7,194 nt of DNA from Treponema sp. GTDB lineage: Bacteria > Spirochaetota > Spirochaetia > Treponematales > Breznakiellaceae. This document shows positions 6,655-7,194 of this stretch, in pieces. The DNA lies in assembly GCA_031273405.1 (NCBI GenBank), contig JAISRW010000145.1, forward strand, positions 1-7,194. The letters are read 5' to 3'. The translations under genes and the position numbers were made by a program. Numbering within the stretch: the first letter of the stretch is position 1; the number at the start of each line of letters is the position of its first letter. A model generated the notes under the pieces. The model worked only from the letters and a program-made list of their open reading frames with translations, ran no database searches and was not told the origin of the DNA.

Positions 6655-6763
6655 AAGCTTAAATTTAAATGAAAAAGCGGGCCGGACTTTAGTCCGATTA
6701 GGCCGCTTTTTCGAAAGTTTTTCCCATCGAACCGGAAGTTCGCACTAACCGAGTTTTGGGAAA
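6641..6763. repeat. 12-bp direct repeats bracketing the xseA-xseB junction
   Basis: AGTTTTGGGAAA occurs at 6641-6652 and again at 6752-6763. The first copy is the right arm of the hairpin upstream of xseB; the second lies inside the last codons of xseA. An inverted copy is the hairpin's left arm. A further short hairpin, CGAAC (6728-6732) with GTTCG (6738-6742), and the inverted pair TTTTCCCA (6719-6726) / TGGGAAAA (6757-6764) also lie here. The 99 bp between the direct copies contain the large stem-loop. Confidence 0.55.
6671..6712. terminator. Two-part stem-loop between xseA and xseB, terminator-like
   Basis: The outer arms GAAAAAGCGG (6671-6680) and CCGCTTTTTC (6703-6712) pair over 10 bp. 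Inside them CGGAC (6683-6687) and GTCCG (6692-6696) pair around TTTA. The two stems are joined by a small asymmetric bulge. The A-run on one side and T-run on the other make it a possible two-way intrinsic terminator, although the T-run is inside the stem and broken by a C. In the leftward direction it would end or thin out the xseA message before xseB-mutL. It might also be part of a small repeat element rather than a terminator. Confidence 0.45.
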
Positions 6764-7194
6764 AGCTCCTCTTTGTCGGCTACCGCCGCAAACATTCCTT
6801 CCAGGGGCCGGATCAAAAGTCTGTCCCCTTCTTTAACCTCCGAAGAACCGCGGATCACCTTGCCGGTTTTTTCCGCCATTACCACCGAGAAGCCCCGCTC
6901 CATCACCGCCAAGGGGCTGGCCGCCTCAAGGCCGGTCCTGACCAGATCCAGCCGGCGGCGAAGATCTTCCAGAAGAAACTGGAAGTTGTGAAGCAGGCTT
7001 TCCTTGGCGTCGTCAAAGCGCATAAGCCGGGGCTGGAGTATGGCCCGGAAGCGGTACTCCAGATCCTCCAGGCTGAAGGGCCTGGCCAAAAGCTTTATCC
7101 TTTCCAGCCTGGACTGGACGGCGCTGTATAAGAGCGAGGAAAGACCCCGTACCCTTTCCAGGGTTTGTTCCCGGCTGGCGCTCACCAGTTCCGC
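6745..7194 (-). CDS. xseA: Exonuclease VII large subunit, C-terminal 149 residues (5' end cut by window)
   Basis: The frame is open at the right edge, so the true start is outside; a GTG at 7185 is internal. The fragment opens with AELV, matching the conserved Ala-Glu-Leu element that follows the catalytic domain in XseA. A long, strongly charged helical region follows (about residues 8-90), the coiled part of the subunit that carries XseB. It closes with the diagnostic C-terminal motif SPLAVMERGFSVVMAEKTGKVIRG (93-116, equivalent to the family's NP..vL.RGYa) and the EGDRLLIRPLEGMFAAV strand pair (122-138). The last residues, ELFPKLG, precede a TAG at 6745-6747. XseA holds the nuclease active site of exonuclease VII; that part is not in the window. 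It lies 134 bp upstream of the xseB ATG and in the same direction. Confidence 0.92.
   Translation of the reverse strand, partial: AELVSASREQTLERVRGLSSLLYSAVQSRLERIKLLARPFSLEDLEYRFRAILQPRLMRFDDAKESLLHNFQFLLEDLRRRLDLVRTGLEAASPLAVMERGFSVVMAEKTGKVIRGSSEVKEGDRLLIRPLEGMFAAVADKEELFPKLG

Overview
The window reads as bacterial chromosome, most likely from a Treponema-like spirochaete of fairly high GC, such as those of termite guts. This is inferred from the lipid-anchored binding proteins with loose lipoboxes, the flavour of the aminotransferase and MutL sequences, and GC-rich genes separated by AT-rich gaps. No sequence seen here proves the genus. There are seven protein genes, two of them cut by the window edges, and no RNA gene, CRISPR array or transposase.

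Left part (1-2739): a solute-binding lipoprotein of the sugar ABC-importer type runs leftward off the window. It has a near-consensus promoter. Divergent from it is a PLP-dependent class I/II aminotransferase on the + strand, whose last few codons look frameshifted by a single missing base.

Middle (2740-4580): a small, all-helical protein of unknown function (minus strand) is divergent from a second, orphan solute-binding-like lipoprotein (plus strand). The two divergent gaps (1278-1386 and 3217-3296) share one architecture: a TTGTCAA...TTGACAA inverted repeat whose arms contain or resemble the -35 boxes of both directions.

Right part (4581-7194): a leftward DNA-repair cluster, xseA (partial) - xseB - mutL. 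xseB and mutL overlap in an ATGA. xseA and xseB are separated by 134 bp packed with inverted repeats and flanked by a 12-bp direct repeat. Exonuclease VII (XseA/XseB) is one of the single-strand exonucleases known to act in mismatch repair in E. coli, so its linkage to mutL is functionally coherent. MutL carries the endonuclease-type C-terminal motifs.

I see no clear undescribed multi-gene system. The points most worth a second look are the structured xseA-xseB junction, the aminotransferase frameshift, the repeated mirrored-promoter design, and the uncharacterised divergent pair at 2740-4565.
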